From Streptomyces sp. B1I3 (GTDB lineage Bacteria; Actinomycetota; Actinomycetes; Streptomycetales; Streptomycetaceae): DNA of 64,000 nucleotides. A program made the translations under genes and the position numbers. The notes beneath the pieces are model-generated. The model worked only from the letters and a program-made list of their open reading frames with translations. It ran no database searches and was not told the origin of the DNA. Shown piece after piece: positions 25,445 to 33,899 of this stretch. The DNA lies in assembly GCF_030816615.1 (NCBI RefSeq), contig NZ_JAUSYD010000001.1:62001-126000 (forward strand), written 5' to 3'. Each line of letters starts with the position of its first letter. The stretch's first letter is position 1.

Positions 25445-25834
25445 GTGCACGTGTCTGATCCCGTCGCGCCACGGCTCGCCGTCGAGCGCGGGGTGTGGCC
25501 GGCAACCATCCGCCGCAATGGAGCACCGCACCTGGTGCCGGTCTGGTTCGTGTTCGATCGGTCCGAGGCGACCTGGTGGATCTCCACCGGTGCGGCATCG
25601 ACCAAGGCCCGCAACATTGCCGAGTGGCCGCAGGCGTCCCTCGCACTGGAGGACGGCGGATCCCGCTCGTCGCCGAAGGCACCGCTCGTCTCCACCGGGC
25701 CCCGTTCCGCACGCCGATCGTCGACGCGTTCGCCACCAAGTACGAGGGCTGGGACATCACCGAGCCCTACGCCCGGCGACGTCCGCGTCCTCGTCGAGGT
25801 GACCACCACCCGGTGGCTCCTCGGCGGAAGCTGA
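25445..25834 (+). pseudogene. PPOX-fold (F420/FMN-dependent) oxidoreductase with two compensating frameshifts
   Basis: The frame starts near GTG 25445 with PVAPRLAVERGVWPATIRRN and GAPHLVPVWFVFDRSEATWW, TGAASTKARNIAEWPQASLA, typical of pyridoxamine-phosphate-oxidase-fold proteins. After LEDGG the family match shifts frame (LVAEGTARLHRAPFRTPIVD, AFATKYEGWDITEPYA) and then returns to the first frame (GDVRVLVEVTTTRWLLGGS). Two opposite single-base changes near 25662 and 25770 explain this. The 36 residues between them would be garbled in the protein. Confidence 0.75.
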
Positions 25835-25854
25835 GCCGCCCACGAGAAAAATCC

Positions 25855-26019
25855 ATGAAGACTGTCCCGTTCGGAACCACCGACACTGAGGTCCCCAATG
25901 TCGTCGCGGGCATGATGCGCATCGCGGGCGACAGCGACGAGCAGATCCGTGCTCGGTACACCAGGTGGCAGAATTGCGCCCGGGCGTCCGCCGGTGCGAG
26001 CCGGGCCACCAGGTCCTGA
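25855..26019 (+). pseudogene. Aldo/keto reductase N-terminal fragment
   Basis: MKTVPFGTTDTEVPNVVAGM then MRIAGDSDEQIRARY matches the first ~35 residues of aldo/keto reductases of the oxidoreductase YdhF type. The expected DHADVYG catalytic segment is missing and the frame ends after 54 residues. Confidence 0.7.
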
Positions 26020-26059
26020 ACGTACTGTCGCAGTGTCGGCCCACGGCATCCGGAGGCCG

Positions 26060-26740
26060 TCAGGCCGCGACGAGTTCGCCCGCGAGGAACTCCTCCACGA
26101 ATTTCCGTGCTCGACGGTCGAAATCGGTGTACTGCGCCTCCCGCTCGGCGCCGGCGACCGCTTCGCCGACCAGCAGATTGCCCTCGGCGTCGATGCGCTG
26201 CGGTCGCTCCTCCGCGTCCAGGAGCAGGCCTACGGTGGAGCGGGAGAAGCCGCAGTAGTAGGCGATGCCGTCGCTCAGGTTGGCCTCGAGGACGGTCTGC
26301 ATCGACTCCGCGACGGGGTCGTCGGTGGTGGCGCCGGCCAGGGCCAGCCACAGCATGCGCTTGCCCGCCAGGCGGGGCTTGCTGCGGCCGTAGGCGAACC
26401 CGTAGTTCCATACGCGGTCGATCCATCCCTTGAGGACGGCGGGCACGCTCTGCCAGTACACCGGGAAGACGGCGACGACGACATCGGCGTCGAGGATCCG
26501 CCGCATGTGGGCGTGCGTCTCGTCCGAGTACGGCTTCTCCCGGTTGCCCCAGTCCGGCTGGTCCTCCACGTTCATCCGCGGGTCGAACCCCTCGGCGTGC
26601 AGGTCCAGCAGGTCGATGCGGTATCCGGCGGCCTCGAGTTGGGCAGCCGCGCGGCGGGCGGTGTGGGCGGTGAGGGAATCGCGGCGGTGGTGCGCGACGA
26701 CCACGAGGGCTGTTCTGGTGTCACTGCTGTGCTGCGGCAC
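26060..26740 (-). CDS. NAD(P)H:quinone oxidoreductase, flavodoxin-like (NQO1/KefF family)
   Basis: 226 aa. The start is set at GTG 26740 because CGGGAGA lies 5-6 bases upstream; longer in-frame starts (ATG 26806) would cross the regulatory dyad. ALVVVAHHRRDSLTAHTARR is the FMN phosphate loop, FPVYWQSVPAVLKGWIDRVW the flavin-contact region and NYGFAYGRSKPRLAGKRMLW the substrate lid. Such enzymes reduce quinones or azo/nitro compounds by two electrons. Divergent from the AraC gene, which is its likely regulator. Confidence 0.87.
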   Translation of the reverse strand: MPQHSSDTRTALVVVAHHRRDSLTAHTARRAAAQLEAAGYRIDLLDLHAEGFDPRMNVEDQPDWGNREKPYSDETHAHMRRILDADVVVAVFPVYWQSVPAVLKGWIDRVWNYGFAYGRSKPRLAGKRMLWLALAGATTDDPVAESMQTVLEANLSDGIAYYCGFSRSTVGLLLDAEERPQRIDAEGNLLVGEAVAGAEREAQYTDFDRRARKFVEEFLAGELVAA

Positions 26741-26793
26741 GGTGTCTCCCGAGAGCTCGGTCTGTGCGGTGGGTCCAGTACAACCGCTGCACC

Positions 26794-26841
26794 GTAGATG
26801 ATCCATGGGAGAAACTCTCCAGAGCATAGGAGATCGTCTAC
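26794..26841. promoter_or_regulatory. Nested dyads in the quinone reductase/AraC intergenic region
   Basis: GTAGATGAT (26794-26802) is mirrored by ATCGTCTAC (26833-26841) with one mismatch, and between them GGAGA-AAC-TCTCC (26808-26820) is a perfect small dyad. The arrangement suits binding of the neighbouring AraC-type regulator to control both divergent genes. Confidence 0.5.
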
Positions 26842-26850
26842 GATTGCGCT

Positions 26851-27780
26851 GTGGATCCTCTGAGTTCACTGCTGAGCGGCATCCGGGCCGAGGGCTCGGT
26901 CGTCAGCCACGCCGTCCTGACGGCGCCCTGGAGTATCACCTTCGCCGACGCCGCTCCGCTCTCCATGGTCAGCGTGCTGCGCGGTGGCGGCACGCTGCTG
27001 CTGTCCGACGGCACCAGTCGGGCGATCAACGCGGGCGACACGGCCATCGTCCAGGGCCCGGCACGGTTCCGCCTCGCGGACGAGCCTGCCACTGTCCACC
27101 GCCCCCACACCGCGTACGAGATCAACTGCTTCACCGCGGACGCAGTGTGCACCGGCCAGGAACTCGACGGCATCCATTGGGGCACCGGCCCGGAGGGAGC
27201 GACCGCGCTGATCGTGGGCGCCTACCGCGCCTCGGGGCACCGCCACGAACGGCTCCTGCGCGCCCTGCCACCCGTCCTGGTCGTCACCGAAGACGCCGAG
27301 GTCTGCGCCTGGCTGGAGAACTCCGCCGCCGACGCCGCCCGGCTCTCCGCCGGTTCGCAGGCGCTGATGGACCGGCTCCTCGACTGGGCCCTGGTTTGCA
27401 CGCTGCGCACCTGGTTCGACCGAGCGGGCGCCGACGCGCCCGGCTGGTACCGCGGCCTCGCCGATCCGGTCCTGGCCCCCGCCCTGCACGCCTTCCACGG
27501 GCGGCCCGCCGAGAGCTGGACCGTCGCGTCGCTGGCCGCTCAAGCCGGCGTCTCCCGGGCACTGTTCGCCCGGCGCTTCACCGAGCTGATGGGCCGTCCG
27601 CCCCTCACCTACCTCACCGAGTGCCGCATGGACGACGCCGAGGCACTCCTGGCCGACACCGACCTCAGCATCGCCCAGATCGCCAAGACCGTCGGCTACG
27701 CCGACGCGTTCGGCTTCAGCGCCGCCTTCAAACGTCACAAGGGCCTCAGCCCCAGCACGTTCCGCACCACGGCGGCGTGA
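26851..27780 (+). CDS. AraC-family regulator with cupin sensor domain
   Basis: 309 aa from GTG 26851. N-terminal cupin_6-like domain (GGGTLLLSDGTSRAINAGDT, VQGPARFRLADEP) and C-terminal double helix-turn-helix (SLAAQAGVSRALFARRFTEL, ECRMDDAEALLADTDLSIAQ, KTVGYADAFGFSAAFKRHKG). Proteins of this layout usually sense electrophiles or other small molecules and activate a divergent oxidoreductase or transporter, here the flavodoxin-like quinone reductase. Confidence 0.9.
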   Translation: MDPLSSLLSGIRAEGSVVSHAVLTAPWSITFADAAPLSMVSVLRGGGTLLLSDGTSRAINAGDTAIVQGPARFRLADEPATVHRPHTAYEINCFTADAVCTGQELDGIHWGTGPEGATALIVGAYRASGHRHERLLRALPPVLVVTEDAEVCAWLENSAADAARLSAGSQALMDRLLDWALVCTLRTWFDRAGADAPGWYRGLADPVLAPALHAFHGRPAESWTVASLAAQAGVSRALFARRFTELMGRPPLTYLTECRMDDAEALLADTDLSIAQIAKTVGYADAFGFSAAFKRHKGLSPSTFRTTAA

Positions 27781-27903
27781 GTCACGGCACGCGGCCGCAA
27801 AGACACGGGCCCACGCTCCGGACCGCAGCACGACACCGAGACGTCGTGACGGAGCTCGGCCGTCGACGAGCCGGTGCAGCAGGGCGGCCGGCACGCGCCT
27901 CTG

Positions 27904-28247
27904 TCATCTCAGGAGGAAGCGGACGCGGAGTGGTAGCTGTCCAGGTGCGTTCATCAGGGCGGCCGTCGCTGTTCTGCCCGCCGGGGCGGCTACCTGCGCC
28001 AGGAGGCCGGCAGGCGGTTCGTTCAGGTTCAGCGCGTGGGCGGTGATCGTGACGGGGGACTGCGGATTTCGTGGTCGGTGGGCCTCGGGCCGGTCGCCGC
28101 ATAAACGAGGTGGCCGTGGCAGATGCCCAGGGCAGTGCAGTAGGCCAGGAGTTGGTGGAGGTGGTCCACTGGCGGAGCCGTGACCCTGACTCGGTCGAGG
28201 ACCGCGGCGAAACGTGGACTGCCGGCCGCCTGTCCCGGCGTCACCAC
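27904..28247 (-). pseudogene. McrC C-terminal remnant (5-methylcytosine restriction)
   Basis: Read leftwards from 28247: VDHLHQLLAYCTALGICHGH then LVYAATGPRPTDHEIR, and after a frameshift near 28065 SPVTITAHALNLNEPPAGLL. These are the final segments of McrC-type proteins, which partner the McrB GTPase. Everything N-terminal is missing, replaced by IS5 debris. Confidence 0.65.
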
Positions 28248-28255
28248 GAACGGGA

Positions 28256-28600
28256 GCGGGCGGCACGATCCGTTGGCCGGTCGGCCGGCCCCGCACCCGC
28301 CCCGGGTCCGTCGCCGCCGACAAGGCGTACTCCTCGCGCTCGAACCGCTCCAACCTGCGTAAACGCCGGATCCAGGCGGTGATCCCGGAGAAGAAGAACC
28401 AGGCCGCCAACCGCAAGAAGCGAGGCTCGAAGGGCGGCCGCCTCTCTCCCACGACGCCGAGCTTTACAAGGAGAGGAGCACCGTCGAGCGCGGCATCAAC
28501 AAGATCAAGGAATGGCGAGGGCCGGCCACCCGCTACGACAAGACACCCACCAGCTACCTCGCTGGATTCCCCCTACGTACATGGATCGACCATCTGGCTC
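28256..28600 (+). pseudogene. IS5-family transposase C-terminal remnant
   Basis: RPGSVAADKAYSSRSNRSNL, IPEKKNQAANRKKRGSKGGR, then after a frameshift ERSTVERGINKIKEWRGPAT and RYDKT...LAGF. The DKAYSS motif and the ERxxxK region belong to the DDE catalytic core of IS5-type transposases. N-terminal half missing. Confidence 0.75.
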
Positions 28601-28770
28601 CGGAGTCTCCGCGCCACCACATGATCCGACCTACTAAGGCCAAATTTTGCTTAAAAGGTCTCTTTTGAGCTATTGGATCATTGTGTGCAGTATGGGGCGG
28701 TGTGTTCGTGCGTAGGTTGTGGGTGTCGGCCGTGGAGCATCTGCGGCCACGCACTTCGAGAGGTTTCCTC

Positions 28771-29397
28771 ATGCGCTTCACGCGCACGACTGCTCTTCCC
28801 CGGACTTTCCTGGTCTCCATGATCGCTGTGGCCGGTCTCACCGCTACTCCTGCCCTGGCTTCGGCGGCGGCCGGTGCCGAGACAGGCAGCGTCCGGGCTG
28901 TTGGCGGCTTCGGTCTCCTGGGTCTTCCTGGGAGTAACGGGGCCAACGGTGTGGGCACCAGTGGTGGGATCGGTGGCCTGGGCGGTACCGGTGGTGCGGC
29001 CGGCGCGAACGGCAACGGCGGTACCGGCGGCGCGGGCGGTGATGCGAGCGGCTCTGCCAGTGTCGGCGGCGCGGGTGGTGCCGGTGGCGCGGGTGGTGCC
29101 AACGGCAACGGTGGTAACGGCGGCTCCGGCGGAACCGCCGCCCTCGGTGGCAAGGGCGGCAAGGGCGGCGTGGGCGGCGTCGGCGACGCAGGTGCCGGTA
29201 TCGCCGGCGGCAAGGGCGGCAACGGCGGGGCATCCACGGTCGGTGGCGGATTCACCGGCGGCAAGGGCGGTGCGGGAGGCGCGGCCAGCCCGGTCTGTCC
29301 CGGCCAGCCCGGCGGCAACGGCACCCCTGCCACCGCCACCGCGAACGGCACCACCGGTGCCACCGGCGCCGCAGGGATGTCCACCCTTCCCTGCTGA
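28771..29397 (+). CDS. Secreted glycine-rich repeat protein, PE_PGRS-like composition (copy 1)
   Basis: 208 aa from ATG 28771 (GAGAGG upstream). Signal peptide RTFLVSMIAVAGLTATPALA followed from residue ~50 by GGxGG repeats (GGIGGLGGTGGAAGANGNGG, GGKGGKGGVGGVG) and a short tail with two Cys. The repeats resemble mycobacterial PE_PGRS domains, but no PE domain is present. Probably an extracellular or wall-associated structural protein; the function is unknown. Different in sequence from the two closely related copies at 29895 and 53918. Confidence 0.75.
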   Translation: MRFTRTTALPRTFLVSMIAVAGLTATPALASAAAGAETGSVRAVGGFGLLGLPGSNGANGVGTSGGIGGLGGTGGAAGANGNGGTGGAGGDASGSASVGGAGGAGGAGGANGNGGNGGSGGTAALGGKGGKGGVGGVGDAGAGIAGGKGGNGGASTVGGGFTGGKGGAGGAASPVCPGQPGGNGTPATATANGTTGATGAAGMSTLPC

Positions 29398-29894
29398 ACC
29401 GACCCCTGCCAGGATCACCGAGCCAGCTCCGTAGGACAACACCCGTCCCTCGGTGCTGTCCCGCCCCTGCGGACGCTGTGGGGGTGGGACGGGGCGGTTG
29501 CCGGCCCCTGACGGTCCCGGCCCGGGGGCTTGCCCGCCCGCTCGGCATGCCTGACAAAAAGATGCCTGGGTGCCGCGAAGTTTCGTCTCCCAGGGCCAGG
29601 ATGGCGGCCGTTCCCCGCAAGGGCCAGCCCGGCCCTGGTTCCCCTGGCTCGGCAACACGCCAGGGGAACCGCACCCACCGTCAGAGAAGTCTGCCCCGCT
29701 CACGGACTTGCCGGGCCTACGGGGAGCGGGAATACCCGTCCCACGAGAAACAGTCCGCGATTTCGCCGACTGCCTGTCGGCATGCGGCACGGGAAACGGT
29801 TCGGGGAAAGGATATTCCCCACTCGGTTCCGCACCGGCCTGCTGCAGTGACCCGCACCGACCCACGCTTCACCTGAGCCTGAGGAATCCCCGTC
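29398..29894 (+). promoter_or_regulatory. Leader region of the second glycine-rich gene, conserved with the third
   Basis: No gene. About 115 bases before ATG 29895 are clearly homologous to the sequence upstream of the copy at 54841, including GCGGCACGG, GTTCGGGGA, ATTCCC and GCTTCACCTGA. GGGGAA-AGGATA-TTCCCC (29803-29820) can form a hairpin and is partly conserved. Confidence 0.5.
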
Positions 29895-30821
29895 ATGAAC
29901 AGAAATCAGACCACCACCCTGCTCGCCCTGCCCACGTTCTTCGTCGGCGCGGCACTCTTCCTCGGTTCTCCCGCCGGTGCCTCCACCCTCGCCTGCACCG
30001 CCGGTACCGCGGGCGTCGCCGGTGCCAACGGCAACTCCTCCCATCCCAGCGGCTTTCCCGGCACCGCGGGCGGACCCGCGACCGGAACCGGGGACTGCGC
30101 CGGCGGTGCCGGGGGTCCCGGCGGCAACGGTGTCCTGGGTGGGGTCGGCGGAGCGGGCGGTAACGGCGGTGCCGGCCTCGGCGGCGGCTCCGGCGGAGCG
30201 GGTGCTCTCGGCGGCGACGCCGGCCCCAACGGCGCCGCGGGTGGCAACGGCGGCACCGGTGCGGTCGGCGGCCTGACCGGTGCCGGCGGCTCCGGCGGAG
30301 CAGGCGGAGTTGGCACCCATGGGGGCGCGGGTGGCATTGGCGGCTCCGGCGGCAACGCCGGTGCCAACGCCGGCGTAGGTGGCCGCGGCGGCACCGGCGG
30401 CACCGGGGGATCCGACGGTGGTGCGGGCGGCAACGCGGGCCACGGCGGCATCGGCCACGGCGGTGGCGCGGGCGGTAACGGTGGTGGTGGCGGCATCAAC
30501 AGTTCCGGTAGCGGCGGCAAGGGCGGTAGGGCCGGAAACGGCGGCAACGGCAGCTCCGGCGGCGCTTACCCGGGCGGTGCCGCAGGCATCGGCGGGGCGG
30601 GAGGCCTGAGCTCCGGAGGCATCCTCAATACCGGCGGCAACGGCGGCGCCGGGGGCAACGGCGGCGCCAAGTCGGGTGCCAGTGCCGATGGCGCTTGCGG
30701 TATCGGCGGCGCCGGCGGCAACGCCACCGGGGGCGTCCTCTTCGACGGCGGCGCCGGCGGGACCGGCGGGACCTTCGGCTCCGGCAGCCCCTGCGCGAAC
30801 GGGGCCAACGGAACACCGTGA
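29895..30821 (+). CDS. Secreted glycine-rich repeat protein (copy 2)
   Basis: 308 aa. Signal peptide with core LLALPTFFVGAALFLGSPAG, mature start near TLACTAGTAGVAGANG, then about 270 residues of GGxGG repeats with interspersed Asn, Ser and Ala and a few Cys (GDCAGG, GACGIGG, GSPCANG). Roughly 80 percent similar by eye to the inverted copy at 53918-54841 over its whole length, including flanks. Likely exported and possibly wall-associated; the conserved cysteines suggest a defined fold rather than random coil. Function unknown. Confidence 0.8.
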   Translation: MNRNQTTTLLALPTFFVGAALFLGSPAGASTLACTAGTAGVAGANGNSSHPSGFPGTAGGPATGTGDCAGGAGGPGGNGVLGGVGGAGGNGGAGLGGGSGGAGALGGDAGPNGAAGGNGGTGAVGGLTGAGGSGGAGGVGTHGGAGGIGGSGGNAGANAGVGGRGGTGGTGGSDGGAGGNAGHGGIGHGGGAGGNGGGGGINSSGSGGKGGRAGNGGNGSSGGAYPGGAAGIGGAGGLSSGGILNTGGNGGAGGNGGAKSGASADGACGIGGAGGNATGGVLFDGGAGGTGGTFGSGSPCANGANGTP

Positions 30822-31805
30822 CCTGCCATGATCAGCATCCCCCGCGATCCTTCGTAAGGACATCTGGTGCGGTCGCGGGATGTGATGGCCGCACACTGAC
30901 CTCTCGTCATTGAGAGTCGGTGAGCTGTATGACACCGCTGGCCTCGGGGACGGGACGCCCTCGAGGCCCGGCTGTCCAGGTCGCTCGATGTGTCGATCAC
31001 GAGCGTGGTCGACACGTGCGGGCCTTGAAGACGGCGTCGCGCCGCTGCCTCCCCTGGGCGGGCACCCGGGCCGACAGGCAGATCCTGGAGCTCGACAAGT
31101 TCAGGGCCCTGGTCAGTGACGATGCCTCTGCCAAGTTCAGCGTGTCGAGCTGAGGTCACGTCAGCAATCCGTGCCCACCGTCGCGACGCGGGGAAAACCG
31201 CGAGGCATGAAGCGAGTCCCATCGAGTCGCCAGGTCGCTTTGTCCGAGCGGTCGTTGACCCTGATTCCCTTGGGCCCGTACGCGAGCGCTGCGGACTTCA
31301 CCATGCCCTGCACCGCCGCTTGCTCGCGGTGTAGGCGGCGCCGTTCGGCCGCGCCTGTTCGGCCGCGCCGACGCGATCGTGGGTGATCTGGCTGCTCTCG
31401 TCAGCAGTGCCCGGCGCCAGAACCAGAGCGTCTACTGCTGGGTCGCGTAGGAGCTCATGTTCGGAGCCAGATGACGACAGGCCGTTCTGGAGGCCCGCCT
31501 AGCCCGCCGCGAATGCCGCCAGGAAGGCCGGCCCGCGAACCGGCGGGTGCCCGAGCCGGTCGTCCTCACGCAGCACGCCACGATGGTCGCCTCGTGGCCC
31601 GGCTTGCCGGGCAAGGGCTTCGATCACGTCGTTGGCTTCGTTGATGTCCAGGAACAGCGGAGTCAGTTGGTGATCATTCGGTCCGTGAATGTCGAGCAGG
31701 AGTGACGGCGTTCTCGCGGGGCGGCGAGAAAAGGGAAGGCGGAAGCCAACTGGCCGTTGACAGGATGTCCGGGCTGAACCCCCGAGGGGAAAGGACCCCA
31801 CGACC
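30822..31805. other. Largely gene-free 1-kb stretch
   Basis: The first ~100 bases are homologous to the downstream flank of the third glycine-rich gene (GGGATGTGATGGCCGC and ATTGAGAGTCGGTGAGC versus GGGATGTGACGGCCGC and ACTGAGAGTCGATGAGC). A minus-strand frame near 31610-31700 reads DIHGPNDHQLTPLFLDINEA, protein-like but without start or family. An SDR scrap is listed separately. Confidence 0.4.
31254..31332 (-). pseudogene. Short-chain dehydrogenase scrap
   Basis: Read leftwards: EQAAVQGMVKSAALAYGPKG then IRVN, the segment following the catalytic Tyr-Lys in SDR enzymes. About 26 residues only. Confidence 0.55.
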
Positions 31806-32213
31806 GTGACTCGTGCCATCACTTTGATCCGCTCCACCGCCCTGTCCGACGTCGCCGAGTACGCCTACGCGGCCACGGCGCCTGCCGGGTCACGCCTGAT
31901 CTTCCTTGCAGGGGCGTGTCCGCTGAACGACGACGGCTCCACAGCAGCGATCGGGGACTACGCGGGCCAAGCGGCGAAGGCCATCGAGAACATGCAGGCC
32001 GCTCTCACTGCCTCAGGCGCGTCACTCCAGGACGTCATCAGCACACGGGTTCTCGTCGCATCGGCCCGGCGGGAGGACCTGGTGTCCGCCTGGCAGGTAG
32101 TCCGCGACTCGTTCGCTGACCATGACGTCCCCAGCACCTTGATGGGCGTCACCGTGCTCGGTTACAAGGACCAACTCGTCGAGATCGAGGCTGTCGCCGC
32201 CGTGCTCGATTGA
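31806..32213 (+). CDS. RidA-family (YjgF) enamine/imine deaminase-like protein
   Basis: 135 aa, GTG 31806 with GGGGAAAGGA upstream. LIFLAGACPLNDDG, YAGQAAKAIENMQAALTASG, VISTRVLVASARREDL and QLVEIEAVAAVLD follow the RidA fold; the Arg in STRV and the Glu in VEIEA match the residues that bind the carboxylate and assist hydrolysis in RidA. Not the canonical RidA itself (the SPA(I/V) start is missing), so probably an Rid subfamily with unknown substrate. Monocistronic. Confidence 0.85.
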   Translation: MTRAITLIRSTALSDVAEYAYAATAPAGSRLIFLAGACPLNDDGSTAAIGDYAGQAAKAIENMQAALTASGASLQDVISTRVLVASARREDLVSAWQVVRDSFADHDVPSTLMGVTVLGYKDQLVEIEAVAAVLD

Positions 32214-32600
32214 GACATCTTCCAAGGACACCACAAACGCGGGATGGCCAGGCGTCCGCCAGGACGGCTGGCCATCGAGTAGCGCAGGCTGCGGTCAGCC
32301 GGCCTTTGCAGAATCCTCGGCTCGGGCTCGGGTGCCGGCGAGGCGGTAGACACCTCACGTGTCTACCGCGTCAAGTCGTTGGGTTGGGCTCTTCGAACAC
32401 GGCGCGGTCGTAGAGCCGGTGGTGCCACTCGCTGGCGTCCGGGGCGCGGCTTCGTCGTGAGGACCGGGTTGGGGCCGGTCTCGGCCCCGGCCCCGGGAGG
32501 ATCGACGACGGAGGTCGTCGTGGCGAGAACGAGCAGCCGGCCCGGCGCCGGGGCGGCGACGTCGTGGGCGGACCGGCCTGTTTCACGAGGAAAGGTGCGT
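32214..32600. other. Gene-free stretch
   Basis: Only a possible minus-strand gene tail (WHHRLYDRAVFEEPNPTT, stop at 32371) is seen. No start or domain accompanies it. Confidence 0.35.
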
Positions 32601-33410
32601 TCACGCCGACGTGGCGGGGAGCGCGGCGAGGAACTCGCGTACGTGGCGGAGCCATGTCGCCCGGTCTGCTGGGCTCAGGATGTGGGCGGCGCCGGGCAGT
32701 TCGATCAGCTGGGCACCCGGGATGCCGGCCGCCAGACGGTACGAGCTCTCGGGCAGCACCAGTCGGTCGCCGGTCGGCGCCACCACCAGGGTGGGGGCGG
32801 ACACCTTCGCCAGGTCGGCCCGAACGTCCACGCGGGACACCAGGTCGAAGTGGTCCAGCATGCCCGGCGGCATCGCGGTCAGGGTGTGGGCGACCGGGTC
32901 GTCGAGGGCGGCCGGCTCGAGATCCGCCAGGTCCACCGGGGACATGCAGGACAGGAGGGCGAACCTTGCCACGTCCTCCCACTGACCCGCGGACGCCAGG
33001 GATTTGATCAGCTGGGCGGCGAGCGCCAGGACGGGGTCGGCGGCAGGAAAGCCGGCGGTGAGGACGAGGGCCCGGACACGGTCGGGGTGCCGCGTGGCGA
33101 TCCGGACGGCCACGGCGCTGCCGAGGGACTCGCCGAGGACGGCGAACGTGTCCTGATCGGCCGCGACAGCGGCCGCGACCAGGCGGTCGGCGAGGTCGTC
33201 CAGGTCCAGAGGTTCGATGGCTACGGCAGAGCCACCGGCCCCGGGGTAGTGCGGGCCGACGAGGGTGTGGTCCTGGGCGAGGTCGTCGAGGACGAGGCCG
33301 AAGTTCCCCTCGATGCCGCCGCCGGCGCCGTGCGCGAGCAGAAGTGCGGGGCCGCGCCCGCGCACGAGAACGTCGAGGCCAGAGGTGGGAAGCGCGTGAT
33401 CAGTGGTCAT
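32601..33410 (-). CDS. Alpha/beta-fold hydrolase
   Basis: 269 aa from ATG 33410. Oxyanion segment LLAHGAGGG, nucleophile elbow LGESLGSAVAVR (Ser), acid VAPTGDRLVL and catalytic His in PGAAHILSP give a complete triad. Substrate unknown. The gene starts only about nine bases after a -10-like hexamer, so the mRNA is probably leaderless. It is divergent from a MerR gene, and the promoter between them has the 19-bp spacer typical of MerR activation. Confidence 0.88.
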   Translation of the reverse strand: MTTDHALPTSGLDVLVRGRGPALLLAHGAGGGIEGNFGLVLDDLAQDHTLVGPHYPGAGGSAVAIEPLDLDDLADRLVAAAVAADQDTFAVLGESLGSAVAVRIATRHPDRVRALVLTAGFPAADPVLALAAQLIKSLASAGQWEDVARFALLSCMSPVDLADLEPAALDDPVAHTLTAMPPGMLDHFDLVSRVDVRADLAKVSAPTLVVAPTGDRLVLPESSYRLAAGIPGAQLIELPGAAHILSPADRATWLRHVREFLAALPATSA

Positions 33411-33418
33411 GGCACCGA

Positions 33419-33449
33419 CGTTAAACTCCGACATCAGTGTCAGAGTCAA
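33419..33449 (-). promoter_or_regulatory. MerR-type promoter of the hydrolase gene with 19-bp spacer and dyad
   Basis: On the minus strand TTGACT (33449-33444) and TTAACG (33424-33419) are separated by 19 bases. The spacer contains the dyad ACTCCGACA-TCAG-TGTCAGAGT (33425-33446, one mismatch). This is the classical layout of promoters that MerR proteins activate by untwisting the DNA. Confidence 0.7.
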
Positions 33450-33490
33450 GTCGCGGCATGGGTAAAGGGAGCAGGAATGAGGCGAGCGGC

Positions 33491-33895
33491 ATGCGCATGA
33501 AGGAGATGGTGTGGCGTACCGGGGTCCATGAGCGGCTGCTGCGCTACTACGAACAGCAAGGACTCCTGACGCCCGACAGGCTGCCCAGCGGCTACCGCAC
33601 CTACGGCGAGTCGGACGTCGAGACAGTGCGCCGCATTCGCTGTCTGCTGGCGGCAGGCCTTCCGACCGCGCTGATCGCCCAGGTCCTGCCGTGCATCCGG
33701 GCGGACGGCGAGCATCTCGTGCCCACCTGCCCGGAACTGCTCGCCCAACTGCGCCAGGAGGGCGAGCGAATCACCCGCGCCATCGAAGATCTACAGGCGT
33801 CACGCGCGATCCTCGACGCCATTATCACCGCCGCGCCCTCAGAGGGCGCAGCAACACTGAGGCCGCCTCAGCCAGCGGCTGCCGAGGCAAGTTGA
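33491..33895 (+). CDS. MerR-family regulator
   Basis: 134 aa from ATG 33491, chosen for GAGGCGA six bases upstream and because MKEMVWRTGVHERLLRYYEQ is where MerR helix-turn-helix regions begin; upstream starts at 33437 or 33458 add unrelated residues. QGLLTPDRLPSGYRTYGESD is the wing, RCLLAAGLPTALIAQVLPCI the second helix pair, followed by a coiled-coil dimer helix (EGERITRAIEDLQASRAILD). The two Cys are not in a metal-binding arrangement, so an organic ligand or redox signal is likelier than a metal. Confidence 0.88.
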   Translation: MRMKEMVWRTGVHERLLRYYEQQGLLTPDRLPSGYRTYGESDVETVRRIRCLLAAGLPTALIAQVLPCIRADGEHLVPTCPELLAQLRQEGERITRAIEDLQASRAILDAIITAAPSEGAATLRPPQPAAAEAS

Positions 33896-33899
33896 TCGG

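Noticed and set aside
28900..29380. Short GGC-rich repeats as a possible non-coding satellite
   Set aside because: They keep one frame without stops after a signal peptide and encode GGxGG units.
29398..29894. Possible c-di-AMP or other known riboswitch before the glycine-rich gene
   Set aside because: I compared remembered consensus blocks and found none; only a simple hairpin and homology with the third copy remain.
29700..30935. Minus-strand 411-residue open frame opposite the glycine-rich gene
   Set aside because: Ala/Thr/Gly low complexity mirrors the GGxGG repeats; the plus strand has a signal peptide, start and ribosome site.
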